Shown here in pieces: positions 1 to 8,661 of a DNA stretch of 64,000 bases (the stretch's first letter is position 1; the number at the start of each line of letters is the position of its first letter). This DNA comes from Pseudomonas khavaziana (lineage in GTDB: Bacteria > Pseudomonadota > Gammaproteobacteria > Pseudomonadales > Pseudomonadaceae). Below the pieces are notes generated by a model. It was not told where the DNA came from. It ran no database searches and saw nothing but the letters and a program-made list of their open reading frames with translations. The translations under genes were made by a program, and so were the position numbers. Location of the stretch: assembly GCF_019145205.1 (NCBI RefSeq), contig NZ_JAHSTT010000001.1, positions 310,001 to 374,000 of the forward strand, given 5' to 3'.

Positions 1-305
1 GGCAGGGCCGAGGTGTCGAAATGCCGTGGGTCTTCGGGCGGCGTGTCCATGAAAAACAAGGCAAGAGAGTGATGGTCGGATTTGCTCACCAGCTCCAGGG
101 TCTCGGCCCAGGGCTCTTCATTAACGATCACCGGCAACACTTGTGCCGGGAAAAACGGCCGATTGTGGATCGGGATGATGTAGACCTTGTCCGGCAGGTT
201 TTGCCCTGGCAGGGCCAGGCCGGTGTTGGACGAGGCGGTTTCAGCGTTTTCGGGATCGGCGTAGTCGTTGAGGTCGTAATCAGGGACGTCTTGCTGGTCG
301 CTCAT
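1..305 (-). CDS. lon: Lon ATP-dependent protease, N-terminal part (runs off window)
   Basis: Only the first 101 codons are present; the gene continues beyond base 1. The visible protein starts with an acidic stretch (MSDQQDVPDYDLNDYADPEN) and then enters the Lon substrate-binding domain with 'KVYIIPIHNRPFFPAQVLPV', the characteristic LON-domain opening of the Pseudomonas Lon paralogue that carries an acidic N-terminal extension. Lon is a cytoplasmic homohexameric AAA+ serine protease that degrades misfolded and regulatory proteins. The AAA+ and Ser-Lys protease domains lie outside the window and cannot be checked. The ATG at 303-305 is preceded by an 8-bp hairpin that covers the likely ribosome-binding site (separate entry). 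Family assignment is strong; which Lon paralogue it is remains less certain. Confidence 0.9.
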   Translation of the reverse strand, partial: MSDQQDVPDYDLNDYADPENAETASSNTGLALPGQNLPDKVYIIPIHNRPFFPAQVLPVIVNEEPWAETLELVSKSDHHSLALFFMDTPPEDPRHFDTSAL

Positions 306-311
306 GGGGCA

Positions 312-333
312 CCTGCATAAGGAAGTATGCAGG
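312..333 (-). promoter_or_regulatory. Hairpin in the lon leader covering the Shine-Dalgarno
   Basis: CCTGCATA (312-319) and TATGCAGG (326-333) are perfect 8-bp arms around a 6-base loop. Read on the minus strand, the 3' arm ends in CAGG six bases before the lon ATG, so the only plausible Shine-Dalgarno bases are paired. This could reduce translation at low temperature or be a transcriptional operator; nothing else distinguishes the two. The rest of 306-602 holds no gene that I can support. Confidence 0.4.
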
Positions 334-602
334 TTAGATGGGGCGGGGTTGCGGTGGTTTCAATGGTGCGGGTGCATTAGCAACATATTGCATGAAATGT
401 CCGGAATGGCGCCTGCGATATTCCGAACTGGAAATACCTGGCAATGCGCATGCCCAATGACTGGTACGTCAATAATGTGGCGGCGTATGCCCAGTGTTTA
501 TTGGTTTTACTTATCCACAGTCCCAGCTAATCTGCTTTAGCAAAGTACTGCATGAGAATGGACGTTTTTTTGACGCCAGCCTAGCGGTCGGCAGGGACGC
601 GT

Positions 603-2993
603 ATGACAAAAGTCAGGTACAGCACAGAGCGACGAATGCTGCCCGCGGGCGCGGCGATGCAGTGGCGCCACACCTTTCAAACCCGCATCGCGGGGGTGCT
701 TGCATTGTTGCTGCTGGGGGTCGTGTGCGGCACCTATTTTGCCGTCAAGGCCGCCACCACCCGCGCGGTGGAGAACCAGGCCGAGGTGCAGTTGGACACT
801 GGGCGGCAAGTATTCGAGCGCCTGCTGGACCTGCGCGGGCGCCGCTTGCAATACGGGTTGGATTGGCTGACCACCGATGGCCCGTTCAAGCGGGCTGTGG
901 CTGCTGGCGCAACTGTACCGATCCTGAAGGCCCTGGGACGACATAGTAACGGTGTCAGTTCCAGCGAAGTGTTTGTGCTGGGCCTGGATGACAAAGTCAC
1001 GGTCAGTACCTTGCCGGTACTGAGTCAAGGCCAATCCTTCCCCTATGCCGATGCCTTGCGCAAGGCGCGGCGTAGCGGCCAGCAGATGTTGATAGTTGCC
1101 ATGGCCGGGCTTCCCTATTTGCTGGTGCAAAAAGAGGTGCTCGGCCCTGCACCTGTCGCCCGGGTGATCATGGGCTTTCCCATGGACACGCAATTTGCCT
1201 ATGAACTGCGCTCCATGAGCAACCTTGAGGTGTCATTCCTCAGCGTGCAGGACGGCCTTGTGGGGCAACTTTTCAGCACCCAGCCGGGCAATTTCCAGCC
1301 GAGTATCATCAGCCTCCTGCATGGTCCACCCACCAATCCCGACGGGCACATCCACCTGTTCCATGGCGAGCGCGTGCTCAGCCAGGTGTTATCCCTGGCC
1401 AACAGTGGTGGGGGCGACGAGGTGCGGGTGCTGCTACAACGCCCCCTGGACCATGCCCTGGAATCCTTTGCGCCGCTGGACCGACAATTCCTCGGGATCG
1501 CCCTGGTGGTACTGCTGGTCTCGCTGGCGGCGGCGTTGTTCCTCGCACGGCGTGTCTCACGCCCGCTCAATGCATTGGTGCAGGCCGCTGAACGCATCGG
1601 TGCCGGTGACTACCGCACGCCGGTACGGGTACGTAGTCACGATGAATTCGGTTTGCTGGCCCGGGCCTTCAATGCCATGCAAAGCGGCATCGCCATGCGC
1701 GAACGGCAGTTGGCCCATAATGCCTTGCATGACCCGCTCACCGGCCTGCCCAATCGTGCCCTGGCCATGGAGCGCCTGGGCAGTGCGATCAGCGCACGCA
1801 GGCCAGTGGTGTTGCTGTACCTGGGGATTGAAAACTATCGGGTCATCAATGAAGGCTTCGGCCCCCAAGGCGTCGAGGATATGTTGTGCGAAGCCAGTCG
1901 TTGCTTGTCCATGAGCCTGCTGGCCAGCGACACTGCGGCACGCATCGCCGGTAGTGAGTTTTTGCTGTTGCTGGAGAACACCGGGATCGACTGCGCCGTG
2001 TCCCGCGCCGATCGTCTCTATGGGCTACTGACCGAGCCCCAGCGCATCGGCAACGACGAAGTGCGCCATGAAGTGAGCATCGGCATTGCCGCCTACCCCG
2101 CACACGGGCAGCAGGTGGAAGAGCTGATCAGTCGCGCGGCCATCGCCCGGCATGACGCGGCCAACCTGCCGGGTCATTTGCAGATCTACCAGCCTGATCG
2201 CGACCTTGCTCACCAGCGCCAGATTACCCTGATCCGCGATCTGCGCCGGGCGGTGGTGGAGGGCGAACTGTTCCTGTGCTACCAGCCCAAACTCGACCTC
2301 ACGCACGGCCATGTCGACCAGGCCGAAGCCTTGCTGCGTTGGCAACATCCGACCCTTGGGCAGGTGTTACCCAATGAGTTCATTCCTCTGGCCGAACGCA
2401 CCGGCAGCATGGGCGGACTGACGTTGTGGGTGATCGAAGAGGCTATCCGCCAGATCGCCGAATGGGCGCAGCGTGGACTGGTTATCCAGCTGTCGGTGAA
2501 TATTTCCGTAAACGACTTGGCCGATGACGACTTGGCCATTCGCGTTACTGCGCTATTGGCTCAATACCGCGTGGCTGCCGAGCACTTGATTTTCGAGATT
2601 ACCGAAAGCGCGATCATGCACAACCCACAGCAAGCTCTCAGCGTACTGGAGCAACTGCGCGACTGCGGGATCAGCCTGTCGGTGGATGATTTCGGCACCG
2701 GTTACTCATCCCTCGCCCAATTGCAGCGCCTGCCAGTGCAGGAGTTGAAGATAGACCAGTCTTTTGTGCGCAACCTCGACAGCACCAGCGGCGATGGGGT
2801 GATCGTGCGTTCCACCATCGAGATGAGCCATAACCTGGGCCTCAAGGTGGTGGCCGAAGGCGTGGAATTCGAGCACAGCCTCACCCTGCTCAAACGCTGG
2901 AAATGCGATACAGCCCAGGGCTACCTGATCAGCCGGCCCTTGAATGCCATGGCGTTTGAGATGTGGATGAGGCGTGAACGGATGCCTACTTAG
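603..2993 (+). CDS. Membrane sensor with HAMP, degenerate GGDEF and intact EAL domains
   Basis: A 796-aa inner-membrane c-di-GMP protein. Order: transmembrane segment at about 29-49, periplasmic sensor region to about 295, second transmembrane segment at about 296-318, HAMP (about 316-368), GGDEF-like domain (about 375-535), EAL domain (about 545-790). The GGDEF signature reads AGSEF (449-453), so cyclase activity is doubtful and the domain is more likely regulatory. The EAL domain keeps E575-A-L in 'QAEALLRW', the DDFGTGYSSL loop and VVAEGVE, so it is probably an active phosphodiesterase that cleaves c-di-GMP to pGpG. The start at 603 has GCAGGG upstream; the alternative ATGs at 636 and 657 have weaker sites. 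The 3' end overlaps the convergent decarboxylase gene by 8 bp. Confidence 0.88.
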   Translation: MTKVRYSTERRMLPAGAAMQWRHTFQTRIAGVLALLLLGVVCGTYFAVKAATTRAVENQAEVQLDTGRQVFERLLDLRGRRLQYGLDWLTTDGPFKRAVAAGATVPILKALGRHSNGVSSSEVFVLGLDDKVTVSTLPVLSQGQSFPYADALRKARRSGQQMLIVAMAGLPYLLVQKEVLGPAPVARVIMGFPMDTQFAYELRSMSNLEVSFLSVQDGLVGQLFSTQPGNFQPSIISLLHGPPTNPDGHIHLFHGERVLSQVLSLANSGGGDEVRVLLQRPLDHALESFAPLDRQFLGIALVVLLVSLAAALFLARRVSRPLNALVQAAERIGAGDYRTPVRVRSHDEFGLLARAFNAMQSGIAMRERQLAHNALHDPLTGLPNRALAMERLGSAISARRPVVLLYLGIENYRVINEGFGPQGVEDMLCEASRCLSMSLLASDTAARIAGSEFLLLLENTGIDCAVSRADRLYGLLTEPQRIGNDEVRHEVSIGIAAYPAHGQQVEELISRAAIARHDAANLPGHLQIYQPDRDLAHQRQITLIRDLRRAVVEGELFLCYQPKLDLTHGHVDQAEALLRWQHPTLGQVLPNEFIPLAERTGSMGGLTLWVIEEAIRQIAEWAQRGLVIQLSVNISVNDLADDDLAIRVTALLAQYRVAAEHLIFEITESAIMHNPQQALSVLEQLRDCGISLSVDDFGTGYSSLAQLQRLPVQELKIDQSFVRNLDSTSGDGVIVRSTIEMSHNLGLKVVAEGVEFEHSLTLLKRWKCDTAQGYLISRPLNAMAFEMWMRRERMPT

Positions 2994-4410
2994 CAGGCAT
3001 CTCAGTCACCAGGGACTGCAATAGCGCCCATAACCCTTCGACATGCTGGCGTTCGGTGCCCAGCGCGCCGATGGATACGCGCACCATCCAGCGGTCATCG
3101 AGGATCGCAGGGGTGACGTAGGCACGGCCTGACTGGTTGAGCTCTTCTGCCCAGGCGCGGGTGTGCTTATCCAGCGCTTCGCCGTTCAACCCTGGCGGTT
3201 CATGGCGAATGCACAGGGTTTGCAGTGCCGGTGCGGCCACCAGTTTCCAATGCGCACTGCCTTCAATCTGCTCGGCCAGCCAACGTGCATTGGCCAGGTC
3301 TCGCCGCAGCCGCGCTTGCAGGCCGCTGACGCCTTGCTCGCGGATCAGGAACCACAGCTTCAGGGCGCGGAAGCGGCTGCCCAGGGAAATTCGCCAATCG
3401 CGGTAGTTTCTGACGTGGCCGTCGGCGTTGGACTGCAGGTAACTCGGGTTGGTGGTCATGATGCGAATCAGATGCTCGGGGTCGCGAACGAAGTACACCG
3501 AGCAATCGAAGGCCGCGCCCAGCCACTTATGCGGGTTGAGGACCATGGAGTCGGCGTTTTCGATACCACGCCACAGCGCCCGGCATTCCGGCAGGATCAT
3601 CGCAGCGCCGGCCATGGCCGAGTCGACATGCAGCCACAAGCCATGGCGTTGGGTCAGTTCGCCAATCGCATCCAGGGGGTCGATCGCCATGGCGGCTGTG
3701 GTCCCGGTGGTGGCAATCACCACGCAGGGGCGGTTGCCGGCGGCCAGGTCCTGCTCGATGGCTTGCGCTAATGCCTGGGGCGACATGGCGTTGCGTTCGT
3801 CGGTGGCGACCGTGCGGATATTGTTCTGGCCGAATCCGGCGAGAATAGCCGCCTTGTTCACTGAACTATGGGCGTGGGCTGAGGTGTAGACGATCAGGGG
3901 CGCGCCGCGGTCTTGCAGGCCGTCATGCATCAGCGCGTACTGGGAGCTGCGTTCCCTGGCGCTGATGAGTGCCACTAAGGTGGAGGTGGATGCGGAATCC
4001 TGGATCACGCCGCTCCATTCGCGGCTCAGGCCGATCATGTCACGCAGCCAATCGGTGGTCACTTCTTCAATTTCGGTAAGCGCCGGGCTGGATTGCCAAG
4101 ACAATCCCACCACACCCAAGCCGGTGCTCAGGCAATCGCCCAGTACCGAAGACAGTTCCACGTTGGAGGGGAAGAATCCGAAAAAACTCGGATGTTGCCA
4201 GTGCAGCAGCCCGGGCATGATCAGTTTTTCCACATCCCCCATGATCTGTTCAAAGGGTTCGGCGCTTTCAGGCGGGCTCACCGGCAGAGCGGCTTTGATT
4301 TCGCCAGGAACAGTCGTGGGCTGCACGCCGCGTTGCTCGATGTTTTGTCGATAGTCTGCGATCAGATCGATCATGGCGTAGCCATGGCGACGGAATTCTT
4401 CGGGAGTCAT
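2986..4410 (-). CDS. PLP-dependent aromatic-L-amino-acid-type decarboxylase
   Basis: A 474-aa group II pyridoxal-phosphate decarboxylase of the DDC (DOPA/tryptophan/phenylalanine decarboxylase) family, at the family's usual length. The N-terminus carries the typical 'GYAMIDLIADY' helix and 'HPSFFGFFPSN'. The cofactor lysine is K295 in NPHKWLGAAFDC, and 'LWLHVDSAMAGAA' supplies the PLP-binding aspartate. It should convert an aromatic or related amino acid to an amine plus CO2 in the cytoplasm. It lies 34 bp downstream of the 2OG oxygenase gene on the same strand, so the two are probably co-transcribed and may modify one metabolite. The ribosome-binding site before the ATG is weak (ATGGATATTTTTTT). 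The substrate cannot be read from sequence. Confidence 0.9.
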   Translation of the reverse strand: MTPEEFRRHGYAMIDLIADYRQNIEQRGVQPTTVPGEIKAALPVSPPESAEPFEQIMGDVEKLIMPGLLHWQHPSFFGFFPSNVELSSVLGDCLSTGLGVVGLSWQSSPALTEIEEVTTDWLRDMIGLSREWSGVIQDSASTSTLVALISARERSSQYALMHDGLQDRGAPLIVYTSAHAHSSVNKAAILAGFGQNNIRTVATDERNAMSPQALAQAIEQDLAAGNRPCVVIATTGTTAAMAIDPLDAIGELTQRHGLWLHVDSAMAGAAMILPECRALWRGIENADSMVLNPHKWLGAAFDCSVYFVRDPEHLIRIMTTNPSYLQSNADGHVRNYRDWRISLGSRFRALKLWFLIREQGVSGLQARLRRDLANARWLAEQIEGSAHWKLVAAPALQTLCIRHEPPGLNGEALDKHTRAWAEELNQSGRAYVTPAILDDRWMVRVSIGALGTERQHVEGLWALLQSLVTEMPAK

Positions 4411-4444
4411 AAAAAAATATCCATTTGCAAGCGGGTTAAAAGTA

Positions 4445-5290
4445 TCAGCACCAGAAATAAAACGGTTCGCCAGCGGTATAGCCGATAAACGACTGCATGC
4501 TGATACGTTTCCCCGACTCGAATCCGCAAATGGCGTGGGGCCGGCGGGTGTTGATGATCACCAATTCGTTTTTGCGCGGCTGGATACGCAACGGCTTCTG
4601 CAAACGGTCCTCAGGCAGCTGGGCGCCTTCGAAACGCTTGACCTCGTCATAGGCAAAGGCCTCGGTATCCCAGATGATCAACTCTCCGCCTGACGGCGGC
4701 GTTTCCAGATAAATATTGGCGCTGAATTGGTGTTCCAGTTCCGCGATCGACAGGGGGAGGCAATCAACATGGGGAACCGTTTCCGAGAGGTGCGCGGTCT
4801 CGGGAAACATGGCGCGGATAATTCCGCAGAACATCGGTTGGCCTTGAAAAGCCGCGGTGACTGCGCCTTGCGGCCAGATCTCCTGGAGCTGGTCCATCAG
4901 GTGTTGGATGGGTGGCTTTTCAGGGGCGCAAATGCTGTCGATCACCCTGCGCATATGGGCCGCGTCAGCATAATATTTAGCTTGGGCATCGCTGCCGGCA
5001 GCCTTGCCGTAGGTGGAGTTGAACGGGGTGCCCCAGCGATGCACGCCATAGAAGTGTTGTACGACGTGGCCATCCTCGTAGGTTTCATGGCTGTATTGTT
5101 CCAGCGTGTCGGCCTCACCAATGATTTGATTTAACCGCTCGCTGGTTTTGGCGTTCGCAAACTCAGGTATTCGGATGGCAAGCACTTCTCCACTGATCAG
5201 TTGTTTCAGACTTGAAGTGTCGAGGTATTCGAGTTCTATAATTTTTGCTGATTTGGACGTAGTTGGTTTTGTCGCAGCATGGTCCATCAT
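4445..5290 (-). CDS. 2-oxoglutarate/Fe(II)-dependent oxygenase
   Basis: A 281-aa protein with the non-haem iron facial triad: H174-x-D176 in VPHVDCLPLS and H252 in RRPHAICGF, followed by R262 (SGKRISM), the usual 2-oxoglutarate salt-bridge residue. 'SGGELIIWDTEAFAYD' between them is a typical double-stranded beta-helix strand pair. It resembles hydroxylases acting on free amino acids or small molecules rather than AlkB. The start has AAGGGAG nine bases upstream; a second ATG follows immediately. It is the first gene of a probable operon with the decarboxylase, which suggests a hydroxylated amine product or hydroxylation before decarboxylation (inference). Its tail is rich in aromatic residues (EPFYFWC). 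The precise substrate is unknown. Confidence 0.82.
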   Translation of the reverse strand: MMDHAATKPTTSKSAKIIELEYLDTSSLKQLISGEVLAIRIPEFANAKTSERLNQIIGEADTLEQYSHETYEDGHVVQHFYGVHRWGTPFNSTYGKAAGSDAQAKYYADAAHMRRVIDSICAPEKPPIQHLMDQLQEIWPQGAVTAAFQGQPMFCGIIRAMFPETAHLSETVPHVDCLPLSIAELEHQFSANIYLETPPSGGELIIWDTEAFAYDEVKRFEGAQLPEDRLQKPLRIQPRKNELVIINTRRPHAICGFESGKRISMQSFIGYTAGEPFYFWC

Positions 5291-5465
5291 GTTCAGAAGC
5301 TCCCTTAAGAGTTTTATCAGTGTGCGTATAGGGTACGCAGGGCGTGTGCACTAAATTAGTTTTAAGGGCGCAGGGGACCGATAGGACTTTTCTTGAACCG
5401 CCGGTTTTTTAGCCGGCTGATGAATCACGCGTTAGCGATCGTTAATTTTTGTCAGACGAAAAAAA

Positions 5466-5490
5466 GGCGGCTACCCATCAGGTAGCCGCC
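5466..5490 (-). terminator. Intrinsic terminator of gcd
   Basis: GGCGGCTACC (5466-5475) pairs perfectly with GGTAGCCGCC (5481-5490) around CATCA. On the minus strand it is followed by seven Ts (5459-5465), a textbook rho-independent terminator 23 bp beyond the gcd stop. The plus-strand side has TTTGTTTT, so it may act both ways. The rest of 5291-5465 is the AT-rich upstream region of the oxygenase gene; I see no further gene. Confidence 0.9.
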
Positions 5491-5512
5491 TTTGTTTTAC
5501 CGCCGGTCCTGC

Positions 5513-7930
5513 TTAATCCGGCAGTTTGAACGCCATCACATAGTCACCCTGTTTGGTACCCAGGGAACCATGACCGCCAGCCATGACCAGCACGTATTGC
5601 TTGCCGTCCTTGCCGGTGTAGGTCATCGGTGTGGTTTGCGCGCCTGCAGGCAGGCGGCCTTCCCACAGTTGCTTGCCGTTTTTCACGTCATAGGCACGCA
5701 GGTACTGGTCGAGGGTGCCGCTGAGGAACGCGACGCCACCGGCGGTGGTGAACGTACCGCCCAGGCTTGGCACACCCATGGTCAGCGGGATCGGAACCGG
5801 CGAGCTGTCACGCACGGTGCCGTTCTTGTGCATCCAGATGGTCTGGTGGTTGGTCAGGTCGACCGCTGCCACGTAGCCCCACGCTGGTGCCTGGCACGGC
5901 AGGCCCATCGGCGACAGCAGCGCTTCGAGGATCACGCCGTACGGCGCGCCTTTGTTCGGCTGTACACCTTCGGTTTCGCTGACGCGTGGGCCTTGCTTGG
6001 CGATGTCTGCAGCCGGGATCAGCTTCGATTTGAACGCCATGTAGCTCGGGTTCACGAAGGCGATCTGGCGGACCGGATCGACCGAGATGCCGCCCCAGTC
6101 GAATACACCGAAGTTACCCGGGTAAACGATCGAGCCTTGCAGCGATGGCGGGGTGAACGGGCCGTCGTAGCGCATCGACTTGAAGTCGATCCGGCAGATC
6201 AGTTGGTCGAACGGCGTAACGCCCCACATGTCGCGCTCTTTCAACGGCGGCGGCATGAAGTTCAGGTCGGACTTGGGCTGGGTAGGGGAGGTACGGTCGC
6301 CCGCCACTGCGCCTTGGGGTACGGCAACTTCGTGGATTGGCACCACCGGCTGGCCGGTAGCGCGGTCCAGCACGTAGATGCTGCCTTGCTTGGTCGACGC
6401 CATCACGGCCTGCTTGACGCCGGCTTCAGTCTTGATGTCGATCAGCGAAGGCTGGCCGCCGACGTCCATATCCCACAGGTCGTGGTGGGTGAACTGGAAG
6501 GTCCACTTCACGTGGCCGGTGTCGATGTCCAGGGCGGTCAGGCCAGCGGCGTATTTTTCCGAATCGTCGGTACGGTCGCCGCCGTACTGGTCGGGCATCT
6601 GGTTGCCCATCGGCAGGTAGAGCATGCCGAGTTTTTCATCCACGGCGAACATGGACCACATGTTCGGCGAGTTGCGGGTGTAAGTCTTGCCCTCGGCCAA
6701 CGGGGTGGTGTCGTCCGGGTTGCCGCTGTCCCAGTTCCACACCAGTTTGCCGGTGTGCACGTCGAACGCACGGATCACGCCGCTTGGTTCGTCGATGGAA
6801 ACGTTGTCGGTCACGTGACCGCCGATCACCACCAGGTTCTTGGTCACGGCCGGTGGCGAGGTGGAGTAGTAACCGCCTGGGGCGAAGCTGCCGATGTTGG
6901 CACGCAGGTCGACCTGGCCTTTGTCACCGAAGTCTTCGCACATCTTGCCGGTGTCGGCATTCAGGGCGATCAGGCGAGTGTCAGCAGTAGGGACGAATAT
7001 GCGTTTCGGGCAGGCATTCGGCGCGGCAGCCGGGCTGGCGCTGCCGGTGGGGCTCTGCTCGGAAGCGTAGGCAGCGTCATCGTGGTACGACACGCCACGG
7101 CAAGTCATGTGCGCCCAACCCTTGAAGCTTTCAGCACCCTGGGTGGTGATCTTCGGGTCGAAACGCCAGATTTCCTTGCCGGTGTCCGGGTCCAGGGCAA
7201 TCACTTGGCTGTGCGGTGTGCACACGTAGAGCATGCCGTTGACTTTCAGCGGGGTGTTTTCCGCGGTGGTTTCACCGGGATCGCCTGGGCCAGGGATGTC
7301 GCCGGTACGGAAGGTCCAAGCGGGTACCAGCTTATGCGCGTTTTCCGGGGTGATCTGCGCCAATGGCGAATAACGATCACCGTGGGCGGAACGGCCATAG
7401 GAATTCCAGTCGCCATCAGCCTGGGCCGGCGCAGCGCTGGCCATGCCCGGTACCGCGTCGCGGTCCAACTGGCCGGTCTTGACCATTTCACCTGGGTTGG
7501 TGAACTGGCTGGCCAGGGCGGTAGCACCGGCCAGCACCACGGCTACGCTCAGCGCGCCAGTGCCCAGCGGCGCGGCTTGGCCACGCAACAACGGACGGCG
7601 AAACCACGGCAGCAACATGACGATGCCCAGGGCGAACAGCAGCGCCAGGCGCGGCACCAGTTGCCACCAGTCCAGACCGACTTCCCACAGTGCCCACACG
7701 GTGCTGGCGAACAACACCAGTGCGTACAGGCCCAGGGCGGCGCGGCGGGTGGCGAGCAGCAACACGCCGGTCAAGGCGATGCCGATACCGGCCAGCAGGT
7801 AGTACAGCGACCCGCCGAGCATGCTCAGCTTGACGCCACCGGCCAGCAAGGCCAGACCCATGATCAGCAGCAAGATCCCCAGCAGCCTGGGCAGCAGGCG
7901 GCTTGGGCTTGAAGCACCATCAGTGCTCAT
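5513..7930 (-). CDS. gcd: Membrane-bound PQQ-dependent glucose dehydrogenase
   Basis: An 805-aa quinoprotein that oxidises glucose to gluconolactone on the periplasmic face of the inner membrane and passes electrons to ubiquinone; it is the first step of the direct oxidative glucose pathway of pseudomonads and the basis of gluconate-driven phosphate solubilisation. The N-terminal 140 residues hold about five hydrophobic helices; the remainder is a PQQ beta-propeller with recurring tryptophan-docking motifs such as 'ALNADTGK', 'ALDIDTGHVKW', 'VDLTNHQTIW' and 'AYDVKNGKQLW'. 'GRSAHGDRYSPLAQI' is typical for this enzyme. The length matches the family (about 800 aa). GGAG lies 8-9 bases before the ATG, and a strong terminator follows the stop. 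It stands alone on the minus strand. Confidence 0.96.
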   Translation of the reverse strand: MSTDGASSPSRLLPRLLGILLLIMGLALLAGGVKLSMLGGSLYYLLAGIGIALTGVLLLATRRAALGLYALVLFASTVWALWEVGLDWWQLVPRLALLFALGIVMLLPWFRRPLLRGQAAPLGTGALSVAVVLAGATALASQFTNPGEMVKTGQLDRDAVPGMASAAPAQADGDWNSYGRSAHGDRYSPLAQITPENAHKLVPAWTFRTGDIPGPGDPGETTAENTPLKVNGMLYVCTPHSQVIALDPDTGKEIWRFDPKITTQGAESFKGWAHMTCRGVSYHDDAAYASEQSPTGSASPAAAPNACPKRIFVPTADTRLIALNADTGKMCEDFGDKGQVDLRANIGSFAPGGYYSTSPPAVTKNLVVIGGHVTDNVSIDEPSGVIRAFDVHTGKLVWNWDSGNPDDTTPLAEGKTYTRNSPNMWSMFAVDEKLGMLYLPMGNQMPDQYGGDRTDDSEKYAAGLTALDIDTGHVKWTFQFTHHDLWDMDVGGQPSLIDIKTEAGVKQAVMASTKQGSIYVLDRATGQPVVPIHEVAVPQGAVAGDRTSPTQPKSDLNFMPPPLKERDMWGVTPFDQLICRIDFKSMRYDGPFTPPSLQGSIVYPGNFGVFDWGGISVDPVRQIAFVNPSYMAFKSKLIPAADIAKQGPRVSETEGVQPNKGAPYGVILEALLSPMGLPCQAPAWGYVAAVDLTNHQTIWMHKNGTVRDSSPVPIPLTMGVPSLGGTFTTAGGVAFLSGTLDQYLRAYDVKNGKQLWEGRLPAGAQTTPMTYTGKDGKQYVLVMAGGHGSLGTKQGDYVMAFKLPD

Positions 7931-8423
7931 AGTGTGTTTCTCCGTGACGTTGGAATAATTATGTAACCCCGTGCTTCACTCACTGTAGATGACGATTCAG
8001 CTCGGGCTTGGTTCATCGTTATTTTTGGTTTTTTCTGTGGATAACTGAGTTACCCACAGGCGGGCAATAACCCCTCCAGCGCTGGTCGATGTGAGACAGC
8101 GCTGTCTTTGCGTATAGGAAAATTGGCAAAGGGGATTGACCGGGAGGTGAAGCGTTTCAGATTGTTGCGAAGGATAATGCGGTGTGGCGTTTTGAGAAAG
8201 GGTGAATCGCAAGATGCATCATTTCAGTTTTTGTAACAGTGACTGAATGTCGCTGCAAAATTGAAGTGGGAGAGTGTGGGTGGTGTCGGCGCCGCTGGAG
8301 CGCAACTCGCCGGCGCCGAGGCTGCCTTTTCCTTGCAGGCTATATTCAATGCCATGCTTCCACCTGTACGCCTCGTCGGCTAAGGTGCGCGGCTGTGTTT
8401 CCTCTATTTGCAAAAGGCCCGGC
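7931..8423. other. Intergenic region between divergent gcd and VF530 gene
   Basis: 493 bp without a supportable gene; it should hold both divergent promoters. The only clear structure is an inverted repeat at 8035-8059, CTGTGGATAAC and GTTACCCACAG around TGA with one mismatch, which includes a 9-bp DnaA-box-like TGTGGATAA (8036-8044). The last 150 bp before 8424 are GC-rich (GTCGGCGCCGC... at about 8287). I recognise no named regulator site. Confidence 0.5.
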
Positions 8424-8657
8424 ATGACCGCGACAAGCAACGACCCGCTTCACGGTGTGACCCTGCAACACGTGCTCACCACCCTGGTGGAACATTATGA
8501 GTGGAGCGGCCTGGCCGAGCGCATTGATATCCGCTGCTTCAAGAGCGACCCGAGCATCAAGTCGAGCCTGACCTTCCTGCGCAAGACCCCGTGGGCGCGG
8601 GAGAAAGTCGAAAGCCTGTACGTCAAGCTGATGCGTACCAAACGCCCGCTGGATTGA
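8424..8657 (+). CDS. VF530 family (DUF2132) small DNA-binding protein
   Basis: A 77-aa protein of the VF530 family, small basic proteins with a helical fold. The diagnostic text is '[19 protein letters not shown]' followed by '[20 protein letters not shown]' and a basic C-terminus ([10 protein letters not shown]). The ATG at 8424 is chosen because family members start just before 'NDPLHGVTL'; an earlier in-frame ATG would add unrelated residues. The next gene begins 4 bp after its stop, so the two are an operon. The DNA-binding label comes from family knowledge; the biological role is not established. Confidence 0.82.
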   Translation: MTATSNDPLHGVTLQHVLTTLVEHYEWSGLAERIDIRCFKSDPSIKSSLTFLRKTPWAREKVESLYVKLMRTKRPLD

Positions 8658-8661
8658 GGCC

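Noticed and set aside
5492..7912. An 806-codon open frame on the plus strand opposite gcd
   Set aside because: It is fully contained in the antisense of a clearly recognisable quinoprotein gene and has no family features; it is a by-product of GC-rich codon use.
511..8044. DnaA-box-like 9-mers at 511-519 and 8036-8044
   Set aside because: Single, isolated matches are expected by chance in 64 kb; there is no cluster, AT-rich unwinding region or dnaA neighbour, so no origin is claimed.
8219..8440. A 73-codon minus-strand frame upstream of the VF530 gene
   Set aside because: It lacks a ribosome-binding site and family similarity and overlaps the VF530 start region.
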